This document shows positions 14,530-22,451 of a stretch of 41,766 nt of DNA, piece by piece (position 1 is the first letter of the stretch; each line of letters starts with the position of its first letter). The DNA lies in contig NZ_QAJR01000027.1 in NCBI RefSeq assembly GCF_003852545.1, positions 45,138 through 86,903 on the forward strand. Direction: 5' to 3'. The position numbers and the translations under genes are program-made. Under the pieces are notes generated by a model, which had not been told where the DNA came from, did not search any database, and saw only the letters and a list, made by a program, of their open reading frames with translations. The stretch comes from Acidovorax sp. FJL06. Its GTDB lineage: Bacteria > Pseudomonadota > Gammaproteobacteria > Burkholderiales > Burkholderiaceae_C.

Positions 14530-17421
14530 ATGCAAGAAACAAAATCCACCTGCCCCTACTGCGGCGTAGGCTGCGGCGTGATCATCGAAAGCAACGGCCC
14601 CCAGATCACCGGCGTGCGGGGCGACCCGAACCACCCCGCCAACTTCGGCCGCCTGTGCACCAAGGGCTCGACCCTGCACCTCACGGCCAGCAGCCCCATC
14701 ACGCTGCAGACCCGGCTGCTGCAACCTCAGCAGCGCCTGCAGCGCAGCGATGCGCCGCGCGCCCTCTCGTGGGACGCTGCCCTGGGGCTGGCCACCGAGA
14801 AGTTTGCCCACACCATAGAGCAGCACGGCCCCGACGCCGTGGGCTTTTACGTCAGTGGCCAGCTGCTCACCGAGGACTACTACGTCTTCAACAAACTCGC
14901 CAAGGGCCTGATCGGCACCAACAACATCGACACCAACTCGCGCCTGTGCATGAGCAGCGCCGTGGCGGGCTACAAGCAGACCCTGGGCGCCGACGCACCG
15001 CCCGCCTGCTACGACGACGTGAAGCACGCGCAGTGCCTGTTCATCGTGGGCAGCAACGCGGCCTGGGCGCACCCCATCCTGTTCCGGCGCATTGAAGACG
15101 CACGCGCCGCCAACCCCGGCATGAAGGTCATCGTGGCCGACCCGCGCCGCACCGACACGGCCGGCATGGCCGACCTGTTTTTGCCCATCCAGCCGGGCAG
15201 CGACGTGATGCTGTTCAACGGCATGCTGCACCTGATGCTGTGGGAGGGTTGGACGGATGCCGAGTACATCGCCGCGCACACCACGGGCTTTGACGAACTC
15301 AAGGCGCTGGTGCGCGACTACACGCCCGAGCGCGTGGCGCAGACCTGTGGCATCTCGGTGGCCGACCTGACCACGGCAGCCAAGTGGTTCGCGACCTCGA
15401 AAGCGACTTTGAGCCTGTACTGCCAGGGCCTCAACCAGAGCAGCAGCGGCACGGCCAAGAACGCCACGCTCATCAACCTGCACCTAGCCACAGCGCAGAT
15501 CGGCAAACCCGGCGCGGGCCCGTTCAGCCTGACCGGTCAACCCAACGCCATGGGCGGGCGCGAGGTGGGCGGCCTGGCCAACCTGCTCAGTGCCCACCGT
15601 GATCTGGCCAACCCCCAACACCGTGCCGAGGTGGCCGCGCTGTGGGGCGTGGCCGATGTGCCATCCCAGCCTGGAAAGACGGCCGTGGAGATGTTCCAGG
15701 CCGCCGCCGACGGCGAGATCAAGGCCCTGTGGATTGCCTGCACCAACCCCGCGCAGAGCATGCCCGATCAGGCCACGGTGCGCCGCGCGCTGCAGCGTGC
15801 CGAGTTTGTGGTGGTGCAGGAGGCCTTTGCCACGGCCGAAACCGCGCGGTATGCCGACCTGCTGCTGCCCGCCACCACCTGGGGCGAAAAGACCGGCACC
15901 GTGACCAACAGCGAACGCCGCATCTCGCGCGTGCGCCCCGCCGTGCCCGCGCCCGGCCAGGCGCGCCACGACTGGGCCATTGCGGTGCAGTTTGCGCACC
16001 AATTGGAGGCACGCCTGCGCCCCGGCCAGCCCACGCTGTTCCCCTACGCCACGGACGCCGCCGATGCGGGTGCCGAAACCGTGTGGAACGAGCACCGCGA
16101 GAGCACCCGCGGGCGCGACCTGGACATCACCGGCCTGTCGTGGGAGATGCTCGAATCCCAGGGCCCCCAGCAATGGCCGTGTCCTTCGGACCCGGCCGGC
16201 GGCGGCAATGTGGACGGCAACGCGACCGCGTTGCCGGCCCGAAGGCACGACTTCGGCAAGGCCCGCCTGTACGAAGACGGCGTCTTCCCCACGGCCGATG
16301 GCCGTGCGCGTTTTGCGGCCCACGCCTGGCAGCCCCTGGCCGAGCAGCGCGAATCGCGCTACCCCTTCAGCCTGACCACGGGCCGCCTGCGCGACCAGTG
16401 GCACGGCATGACCCGCACCGGCACCCTGGGCCGCCTGTTCGGCCATGTGGCCGAGCCCAGCGTGCAACTGCACCCGCAGGACATGGAGCGGCGCGGCCTG
16501 AAAAACGGCGACCTGGTCTATGTGACGAGCAAGCGCGGCACCATCGTGGTGCCTGCACAGGGCGATGCCACCGTGGGCCTGTCGCAGGCCTTCATGGCCA
16601 TGCACTGGGGCAGCGAATTTCTGAGCGGCTGCTCCTCCACCGGCGAACGCCTGGCGGGCGTGAATGCGCTCACCACCTCAGCCTATTGCCCCACTTCCAA
16701 GCAACCTGAACTCAAGCACGCGGCCGTGAAGGTGCTCAAGGCCGAGCTGCCCTGGACGCTGCTGGCCATGGCCTGGCTGCCCGCCGACAGCGCCCAGGCC
16801 ACGCGCGAAGCGCTGTCTGCGCTGATGGCGCAGTTCCCGTTTGCGAGCTGCGTGCCCTTCAGCAACAACACACCACTGGGCGAACCCGGCCGCGAGCGCG
16901 TGGGCGTGCTGCTGCGCGCCGCCGCGCACGAAGCCCCGCCGGACGCCACGGTGGAACGCATCGAATCCCTGATGGGCCTGGCCAGCACCGACACGCTGCG
17001 TTATGCCGATAAAAAACGCGGCCAGCGCCGCGCCGCGCGGCTGATGCGCCGGAGTGACACCACCACGCTGGAAGGCATCGTGCTGGCGGGCGACACCAGC
17101 GCCGAAGGCTGGCTCAAGACCCTGCTGCAGGAAGAGCTGCCCGCCCAGACCTACGGCCGCCTGCTGCTGGTGCCCGGCGCCAAGGCCCCCGTGGCCGTGC
17201 AGTCGCGTGGCAAATCGGTGTGCACCTGCTTCAACGTGACGGATGCCGCCATCACCACCGAGCTGGCACGCTGCCACGGCACCGACGACGACCGCCTGGC
17301 GCAGCTGCAGGGCAAGCTGCGCTGCGGCACGAACTGTGGATCGTGCCTGCCTGAACTGAAACGCATGGTGCGCGCCACCGGTCCCCTGGCGTCCAAACCT
17401 CTGGCGCAGGCCACCATATAA
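14530..17421 (+). CDS. nasA: Assimilatory nitrate reductase, catalytic subunit with C-terminal BFD domain
   Basis: This molybdopterin (bis-MGD) enzyme reduces nitrate to nitrite in the cytoplasm. The 963-aa product starts with a [4Fe-4S] site (C8, C11, C15, C43), has the molybdopterin oxidoreductase domain, then a molydopterin-dinucleotide-binding domain (from about 610, starting YPFSLTTGRLRDQWHGMTRTG). It ends with a BFD-like [2Fe-2S] domain (C898-x-C900, C936-x2-C939), as in NasA/NasC enzymes that take electrons from a separate NADH or ferredoxin partner. No tat signal, consistent with a cytoplasmic enzyme. It lies 115 bases after nirD; that gap contains a small repeat-like stretch but no promoter I can recognise. 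The electron-donor subunit is not encoded nearby. Confidence 0.95.
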   Translation: MQETKSTCPYCGVGCGVIIESNGPQITGVRGDPNHPANFGRLCTKGSTLHLTASSPITLQTRLLQPQQRLQRSDAPRALSWDAALGLATEKFAHTIEQHGPDAVGFYVSGQLLTEDYYVFNKLAKGLIGTNNIDTNSRLCMSSAVAGYKQTLGADAPPACYDDVKHAQCLFIVGSNAAWAHPILFRRIEDARAANPGMKVIVADPRRTDTAGMADLFLPIQPGSDVMLFNGMLHLMLWEGWTDAEYIAAHTTGFDELKALVRDYTPERVAQTCGISVADLTTAAKWFATSKATLSLYCQGLNQSSSGTAKNATLINLHLATAQIGKPGAGPFSLTGQPNAMGGREVGGLANLLSAHRDLANPQHRAEVAALWGVADVPSQPGKTAVEMFQAAADGEIKALWIACTNPAQSMPDQATVRRALQRAEFVVVQEAFATAETARYADLLLPATTWGEKTGTVTNSERRISRVRPAVPAPGQARHDWAIAVQFAHQLEARLRPGQPTLFPYATDAADAGAETVWNEHRESTRGRDLDITGLSWEMLESQGPQQWPCPSDPAGGGNVDGNATALPARRHDFGKARLYEDGVFPTADGRARFAAHAWQPLAEQRESRYPFSLTTGRLRDQWHGMTRTGTLGRLFGHVAEPSVQLHPQDMERRGLKNGDLVYVTSKRGTIVVPAQGDATVGLSQAFMAMHWGSEFLSGCSSTGERLAGVNALTTSAYCPTSKQPELKHAAVKVLKAELPWTLLAMAWLPADSAQATREALSALMAQFPFASCVPFSNNTPLGEPGRERVGVLLRAAAHEAPPDATVERIESLMGLASTDTLRYADKKRGQRRAARLMRRSDTTTLEGIVLAGDTSAEGWLKTLLQEELPAQTYGRLLLVPGAKAPVAVQSRGKSVCTCFNVTDAAITTELARCHGTDDDRLAQLQGKLRCGTNCGSCLPELKRMVRATGPLASKPLAQATI

Positions 17422-17481
17422 CCAAAAGTTCTCTGGGTTGCGAGAAAATCAGCACCCCCCCCACGAAGTCACCGAGCCCCC

Positions 17482-18405
17482 ATGGCCATCGCCCAGTACA
17501 TCAAGGAAATCGGCCGCGGCGCGCGCGGCGCCAAGCCGCTGTCGCGCGAGCAGGCCACCGACCTGTTCGGCCAAGTGCTGGATGGCCAGGTGAGCGACCT
17601 GGAGATCGGCGCCTTTTGCCTGGCCATGCGCATCAAGGGCGAGACCTCGGAGGAAATGTGCGGCTTTCTCGATGCCACGCACCAGCGCCTGGCCCTGCTG
17701 CCCGCCACCGACCGCCCGCTCATCGTGCTGCCCAGCTACAACGGCGCGCGCAAGCTGCCCGTGCTGACCCCGCTGCTGGCGCTGCTGCTGGCGCGTGAGG
17801 GCCTGCCCGTGCTGCTGCACGGCATGCGCACCGAGGCGCGCCGCATTCTGGCATCGGATGTGCTTCTATGGCTTGATGTACCAGCCCTAACAGCTCCCGA
17901 AGAGATAGCAAACGGCCAAGTGCGCCACATCCACACCCAGCACCTGCACGCGGGCTTGGCGCGCCTGCTGGCCGTGCGTGAGGTGGTGGGCCTGCGCAAC
18001 CCGGGGCACAGCGTGGCCAAGCTGATGAGCCCCTGCGCGGGGGCGTCGGTGGTCGTCACCGCCTACACCCACCCGGAATACTTCGAAATGCTGCAGGCCA
18101 CCTTCCGCACGCTGGGCATGAGTGCCTTGCTCTCGCGCGGACTGGAAGGCGAGGTCGCCACCGACCCGCGCCGCACGCCGCGCTACGACGGCTTCGTGCA
18201 CGGCGCGCACCAGGTGCTGGAGGCGCAGCAGCCCGGCACCGCCAGCGAGGTGCCCGGCCTGCCCGCCGAGATCGACGTGGCCACCACGGCGGCCTACACG
18301 CGCCGCGTTCTGGCCGGCGAGCTGCCGATTCCTCCCGCCATCGAGCGGCAGGTGGAACATATCTTGCGACTGGCTGATCAAACCGTTTCGGAGACATCCC
18401 CATGA
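17482..18405 (+). CDS. ybiB: YbiB/TrpD2-type protein (anthranilate phosphoribosyltransferase-like, nucleic-acid binding)
   Basis: The 307-aa product belongs to the YbiB family, which has the nucleoside-phosphorylase / TrpD fold but, in E. coli, binds nucleic acids rather than making phosphoribosyl anthranilate. Visible features are the helical N-terminal domain (YIKEIGRGARGAKPLSREQA, LGQV..DGQVSDLEIGAFCLAMRIKGET) and the central domain starting LPSYNGARKLPVLTPLLALLL with LLHGMRTE and LRNPGHSVAKLMSPC. It follows nasA by 60 bases and overlaps cobA by 4 bases (ATGA), so it is firmly inside the nitrate operon. Its role there is unknown; a function in RNA handling of the attenuated transcript or in nucleotide metabolism is speculation. 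Confidence 0.88.
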   Translation: MAIAQYIKEIGRGARGAKPLSREQATDLFGQVLDGQVSDLEIGAFCLAMRIKGETSEEMCGFLDATHQRLALLPATDRPLIVLPSYNGARKLPVLTPLLALLLAREGLPVLLHGMRTEARRILASDVLLWLDVPALTAPEEIANGQVRHIHTQHLHAGLARLLAVREVVGLRNPGHSVAKLMSPCAGASVVVTAYTHPEYFEMLQATFRTLGMSALLSRGLEGEVATDPRRTPRYDGFVHGAHQVLEAQQPGTASEVPGLPAEIDVATTAAYTRRVLAGELPIPPAIERQVEHILRLADQTVSETSP

Positions 18406-19235
18406 GCCGCCCCACGCCCCCCCGCCCCCAGCCTTCCACCCCAACGCACCTGGGCAGCGGCGGCAGCTGCACTCTGGTGGGCGCCGGCCCGGGCGACCCG
18501 GAACTGCTGACGATCAAGGCCCTGAAGGCCATCCAGGCGGCCACCGTGCTGCTGGTGGATGACCTCGTGAGCGACGCCATCGTGGCCCACGCCGCACCCA
18601 CGGCCCGCATCGTCTATGTGGGCAAGCGTGGCGGCTGCAAAAGCACGCCGCAGGCCTTCATCGAAAAACTCATGCTCATGGCCGTGCGCGAGGGCGAGAA
18701 CGTGGTGCGCCTCAAGGGGGGTGATCCGTTCATCTTTGGACGCGGCGGCGAAGAGGTGGAGCACCTGCGCGCCGCCGGTGTGCAGGTCAGCGTCATCAAC
18801 GGCATCACGGCGGGCCTGGCCGGGCTCACCTCGCTGGGCGCCCCGCTCACGCACCGCGAACATGCGCATGGCGTGGTCTTCATCACCGGCCATGCCAAGC
18901 CGGGCGACGCGGGCACCGACTGGCAGGCCCTGGCCCGCACGGCCCGCGACGCCAGGCTCACGCTCGTGATCTACATGGGCGTGAGCGGCGTCGCCACCAT
19001 CGAGCAGGAACTGCTCGGCGGCGGCCTGCCCCCCGACACGCCCGTGGCCGTGATCCAGCACGCCAGCCTGCCCCACCAGCGCCATGCGGTCACCACGCTG
19101 GGCCGCCTGCACGCCACCATCACGCACGAAGGGCTGGCCAGCCCCTCGGTGATCGTGGTGGGCGATGTGGTGCGTGGCGTGGCATTGGCATCGCAGGATG
19201 CGGCGCAGGCGCCCCAGGCCTTGCGCGCCGGCTGA
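18402..19235 (+). CDS. cobA: Uroporphyrinogen-III C-methyltransferase (SUMT)
   Basis: This enzyme adds two methyl groups from S-adenosylmethionine to uroporphyrinogen III to give precorrin-2, the branch to siroheme (and cobalamin). The 277-aa product has the SUMT motifs VGAGPGDPELLT (about 26-37), VRLKGGDPFIFGRGGEE (about 103-119), GITAGLAGLTSLGAPLTHR (about 135-153) and YMGVS; the roughly 20-residue N-terminal extension is Pro-rich. It overlaps ybiB by ATGA. Siroheme is the cofactor of NirB, which explains its place in the operon. The precorrin-2 dehydrogenase/ferrochelatase needed for the last two steps is not in the window. Confidence 0.94.
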   Translation: MSRPTPPRPQPSTPTHLGSGGSCTLVGAGPGDPELLTIKALKAIQAATVLLVDDLVSDAIVAHAAPTARIVYVGKRGGCKSTPQAFIEKLMLMAVREGENVVRLKGGDPFIFGRGGEEVEHLRAAGVQVSVINGITAGLAGLTSLGAPLTHREHAHGVVFITGHAKPGDAGTDWQALARTARDARLTLVIYMGVSGVATIEQELLGGGLPPDTPVAVIQHASLPHQRHAVTTLGRLHATITHEGLASPSVIVVGDVVRGVALASQDAAQAPQALRAG

Positions 19236-19262
19236 GCACAGCCCTTTCCATCTCTCGACCAT

Positions 19263-19294
19263 CGGACGCAGCGCTGGGCCCAGCGCTGCGTCCG
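19263..19294 (+). terminator. Perfect 32-nt palindrome ending the nitrate operon
   Basis: A 16-base arm starting CGGACGCAGCGCTGGG is followed at once by its reverse complement. A T6 run follows 14 bases later, so this is a strong stem rather than a textbook intrinsic terminator. It lies 28 bases after the stop of cobA and before the next sigma-54 promoter. Confidence 0.7.
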
Positions 19295-19346
19295 GGTTGC
19301 TGCACGCCTTTTTTCTGATCTCCATCCGCACTGCGCAACCCCACGT

Positions 19347-19363
19347 TGGCCCAGGTATTGCTT
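19347..19363 (+). promoter_or_regulatory. Sigma-54 promoter of the soluble P-box protein
   Basis: TGGCCCAGGTATTGCTT fits the -24/-12 consensus with GG and GC 12 bases apart. Predicted start near 19373, leaving a leader of about 30 bases with a good ribosome site and, unlike the other two, no attenuator. Confidence 0.75.
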
Positions 19364-19402
19364 GACCGCAAGCATCTGAATGCCACAAGCACAAGGAACA
19401 CC

Positions 19403-20110
19403 ATGGCAGCCTTCCACGCCCCCGCACGCACCACCGGCATGCCCACGCTGTCTTCCACCCCCGCGGCAGCACCGCGCGACAACGGCATGTCGCTGGTCAA
19501 CCTGGCTGCGCGCCAGCGCATGCTGTCGCAGCGCATGGTGCTGCAGACCGTGCTGGCCGCACGCGGCAGCGACCTGCACCTGAAAGCCGCACGCGGCACC
19601 CTGGCCCTGTTCACCGACAGCCAGGCGCGCCTGGTCGAAACACCGCGCCATCTGGACAACGGCAGCGCCGAAGTCATCCGCAAGGTGTACCAGGGCCCTG
19701 CAGGGGTGGGCACCACCATCGATCAATTTGCGCAGCAGGTGGACACCGCGCTCGGCCTGACCGAACGCCAGAGCCCGCGCGTGGAAGAGGCCCTGGCCCG
19801 GCTGGTGGAATCCACCGACGGCGTGCTGGATGCCCTCAACACCGCCACCACCGCGTTTGACCAGGTGGGCAAGGCCCGGTCCGAAACGCTGATGAAGGAA
19901 CTCGCGGGCATCGTGGCCTCCATCCAGACCGTGGCCCGCGAGGCCAAGGTGGTCAGCTTCAACGCCCAGGTGATGGCCGCCCGCGCAGGCCAGCACGGCC
20001 GCGAATTTGCCGTGGTGGCCAACGTGCTGTCCGGCATCACCAGCGAGATCGACGGCCTGTCGCTGCAGGCGGTGTCGCTGGCCGGGCGCAGCCGCAGCGG
20101 CAACAACTGA
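19403..20110 (+). CDS. Small soluble P-box (PilJ-N) protein with truncated chemoreceptor tip
   Basis: This 235-aa product has no signal peptide or membrane segment. Residues about 29-165 form a PilJ-N domain beginning SLVNLAARQRMLSQRM, the same motif as in the periplasmic protein at 13125-13937. Residues about 170-225 resemble the membrane-distal half of a methyl-accepting chemotaxis signalling domain, including VVSFNAQVMAARAGQHGREF (compare [20 protein letters not shown] in normal receptors), and then the protein stops. Only about 60 residues of the roughly 250-residue signalling hairpin are present. The start at 19403 follows AAGGA. It is under its own sigma-54 promoter right after the nitrate operon. 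I infer a cytoplasmic nitrate- or nitrite-responsive signalling protein; whether it can engage CheA/CheW is open. Confidence 0.8.
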   Translation: MAAFHAPARTTGMPTLSSTPAAAPRDNGMSLVNLAARQRMLSQRMVLQTVLAARGSDLHLKAARGTLALFTDSQARLVETPRHLDNGSAEVIRKVYQGPAGVGTTIDQFAQQVDTALGLTERQSPRVEEALARLVESTDGVLDALNTATTAFDQVGKARSETLMKELAGIVASIQTVAREAKVVSFNAQVMAARAGQHGREFAVVANVLSGITSEIDGLSLQAVSLAGRSRSGNN

Positions 20111-20328
20111 CGGCTGCCCGCAGGCCTGGGGCTTGTGGTTCTCCAAAAGTCGTGCGCACCTCAAAATCTGCGCAGAAACTCATGCATGTGCTTTTACAAT
20201 TCGCGGGCCTGGGAAACGAGCCAGCGCGTGTCCCACCGGAAGGCCGCTGGAGGCGCTGCGAGGGAGGCATGCAGGCCCAAGGCGCACACCCTTTGCACCC
20301 TGGCCTGAATACAACAAAGACACACACC

Positions 20329-21765
20329 ATGAAGCTGACAACCCTGTGCAAAAACCTCGCTTTGACCGGCTGCCTGCTGTTGGGCAGCGACATGGCCTGG
20401 AGCTATGCCATCCAGGCCGGCAAGGTGGTGAACGATGCAGGCCAGGCCGTGCAGCTGCGCGGCGTGAACTGGTTTGGTTTTGAAACCAACACCCATGTGG
20501 TGCATGGCCTGTGGGCCCGCAACTGGCAGGACATGATCACGCAGATGCAGGCGCAGGGCTTCAACGCCGTGCGCCTGCCGTTCTGCCCCGCCACGCTGCA
20601 CGGTTCGGCCCCGCCCGACAGCATCGACTACGGCCGCAATGCCGACCTGCAAGGCCTCTCGGCCATCCAGGTCATGGACAAGGTGGTGGGCGAGCTGAGC
20701 GCACGCGGCATGTATGTGCTGCTGGACCACCACACCCCCGACTGCCAGACCATCAGCGAACTCTGGTACACCCCGGGCTACAGCGAGCAGCAATGGATCA
20801 GCGACCTGACCTTTGTGGCCCAGCGCTATGTGGGTGTCCCGGGCGTGATCGGCATCGACATCAAGAACGAACCCCATGGCGCCGCCACCTGGGGCACGGG
20901 CAACAACGCCACCGACTGGAACCGCGCCGCAGAGCGCGCCGCTGCCGCCGTTCTGCAGGTCGCACCGCAATGGCTGATTGCCGTTGAAGGCATCGGCGAG
21001 AACCCCGGCTGCTCGGGCAACAACGCCCACTTCTGGGGAGGCAACCTGGAGCCCCTGGCGTGCACGCCCCTGAACATCCCGGCCAACCGGCTGCTGCTGG
21101 CCCCGCACACCTACGGGCCGGATGTGTACGTGCAGTCGTACTTCAACGCCTCCGGCTTCCCTGGCAACATGCCCGCCATCTGGGACCAGCACTTTGGCCG
21201 CTTCGCGCAGGCCGGCCATGCCGTGGTGCTGGGCGAATTCGGCGGCAAGTATGGCCGGGGCGATGTACGCGATGTGCAGTGGCAAAACGCGCTGGTGGAC
21301 TACCTCGTGGCCAAGGGCATGCGCAGCGGCTTCTACTGGTCGTGGAACCCCAACAGCGGCGACACCGGCGGCATCCTGGACGATGACTGGACCACCGTGC
21401 GCACGGACAAGGTGCAGCTGCTGCAGCGCCTCTGGGGTGACGGCGGTACAACGCCTGTGCCAACGCCAACCCCCACACCAACGCCGACACCCACTCCTAC
21501 GCCCACACCGGTTGCCAACTTCTCGGTGGCGCAGACCGTGGACAGCGACTGGGGCTCGGGCTACTGCCAACGGGTCCAGGTCATCAACATGGGCAATGCC
21601 ACCGGCAACTGGGCCATCACCGTCCCGGTGAGCGGCACCATCAACAACCTGTGGAACGCCACCTGGTCCCAGGCCGGCAGCACCCTGAGCGCCTCCGGCG
21701 TGAGCTGGAACCAGACCCTGGCCCCCCGGGCCACCGCCGAGTTCGGTTTCTGCGCCGCACGCTGA
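20329..21765 (+). CDS. Secreted endoglucanase: GH5 catalytic domain, PT linker, CBM2
   Basis: This is a cellulase predicted to hydrolyse beta-1,4-glucan outside the cell. The 478-aa product has a Sec signal peptide (to about residue 24), a GH5 catalytic domain (about 30-375) with acid/base Glu181 in DIKNEP and nucleophile Glu303 in VLGEFGG, then a Pro-Thr linker (PTPTPTPTPTP, about 378-394) and a C-terminal family-2 cellulose-binding module (about 395-478) with the usual pair of terminal cysteines (GYCQRV and FGFCAAR). Start chosen at the ATG that opens the signal peptide; longer in-frame starts add a non-conserved stretch. It stands alone. The 5' untranslated region from about 20150 is GC-rich with an inverted repeat (CCAGCG/CGCTGG) but no riboswitch that I recognise. 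Export is probably by type II secretion. Confidence 0.93.
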   Translation: MKLTTLCKNLALTGCLLLGSDMAWSYAIQAGKVVNDAGQAVQLRGVNWFGFETNTHVVHGLWARNWQDMITQMQAQGFNAVRLPFCPATLHGSAPPDSIDYGRNADLQGLSAIQVMDKVVGELSARGMYVLLDHHTPDCQTISELWYTPGYSEQQWISDLTFVAQRYVGVPGVIGIDIKNEPHGAATWGTGNNATDWNRAAERAAAAVLQVAPQWLIAVEGIGENPGCSGNNAHFWGGNLEPLACTPLNIPANRLLLAPHTYGPDVYVQSYFNASGFPGNMPAIWDQHFGRFAQAGHAVVLGEFGGKYGRGDVRDVQWQNALVDYLVAKGMRSGFYWSWNPNSGDTGGILDDDWTTVRTDKVQLLQRLWGDGGTTPVPTPTPTPTPTPTPTPTPVANFSVAQTVDSDWGSGYCQRVQVINMGNATGNWAITVPVSGTINNLWNATWSQAGSTLSASGVSWNQTLAPRATAEFGFCAAR

Positions 21766-21800
21766 GCCGCTTTCGCCCAGATCGAACAGCCACAGAACAA

Positions 21801-21829
21801 GGGTCCCTGCCATGCAGGGGCCCTTTTTT
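21801..21829 (+). terminator. Intrinsic terminator after the cellulase gene
   Basis: GGGTCCCTGC-cat-GCAGGGGCCC followed by TTTTTT: a 10-bp stem with one wobble pair and a clean T-run, 35 bases after the stop codon. The convergent thioesterase gene ends at 21846. Confidence 0.9.
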
Positions 21830-21845
21830 CATTCCAGGTTCCGCC

Positions 21846-22334
21846 CTATCCCCCAGCGGTTTCACGCACCTGCCGGAAGCGCTCCGCCAGTTCCTTGCGC
21901 AAGGATTTGCGCAGCAGGGCGGCGTCCCAGCGGCGGCGCTCGTCCGGGCTGGAGGGCGACAACGGCGGCACCTGCACGGGTTTGCGCGATTCGTCCACGG
22001 CCACCATGGTGAAGAAGCAGCTGTTCACATGCCGCACCACCTGCGAGCGGATCTCTTCGGCCACCACCTTGATGCCCACCTCCATCGACGAGCTGCCCGT
22101 GTAGTTCACGCTGGCCAGAAAGGTCACCAGCTCGCCCACATGGATGGGCTGCAAAAACATCACCTGGTCCACGCTCAGCGTCACGGTGTAGCAGCCCGAA
22201 TAGCGGCTGGCGCACGAGTACGCCACCTGGTCCAGCAGCTTGAGGATGGCGCCGCCGTGCACGTTGCCCGAAAAATTGGCCATGTCGGGCGACATGAGCA
22301 CGGTCATGCTCAGTTGGTGTGATGGGATGTTCAT
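21846..22334 (-). CDS. Acyl-CoA thioesterase (YciA-like hotdog fold)
   Basis: This enzyme hydrolyses acyl-CoA to free acid and CoA in the cytoplasm. The 162-aa product is a single hotdog domain with the active-site region NFSGNVHGGAILKLLDQVAY (Asp35 as the likely catalytic acid), followed by VSVNYTGSSSMEVGIKV-type strand sequence and a charged C-terminal tail. Length and motif agree with the acyl-CoA hydrolase (YciA/BACH) group. It is divergent from the desaturase-type gene, with 117 bases between the starts. Confidence 0.9.
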   Translation of the reverse strand: MNIPSHQLSMTVLMSPDMANFSGNVHGGAILKLLDQVAYSCASRYSGCYTVTLSVDQVMFLQPIHVGELVTFLASVNYTGSSSMEVGIKVVAEEIRSQVVRHVNSCFFTMVAVDESRKPVQVPPLSPSSPDERRRWDAALLRKSLRKELAERFRQVRETAGG

Positions 22335-22451
22335 GCCCCGATTTTAGGAAGCCCCATGCGCTGCCACACGCGAAAACAGCGCTATCGCGCCCTGGGTGGC
22401 GGCTTCGCTACACTCGCGCAGCGCCTGCCCTCCAGGCGCAAGGAGGACCCG

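Noticed and set aside
19263-19294. Perfect 32-nt palindrome as a possible replication or recombination site
   Set aside because: Position just after the last gene of the nitrate operon, with a T-run behind it, fits transcription termination better; no repeats of it are seen in the window.
20150-20328. Riboswitch in the cellulase leader
   Set aside because: The leader is GC-rich and can fold (CCAGCG/CGCTGG), but conserved residues of cyclic di-GMP or other known riboswitches are not recognisable.
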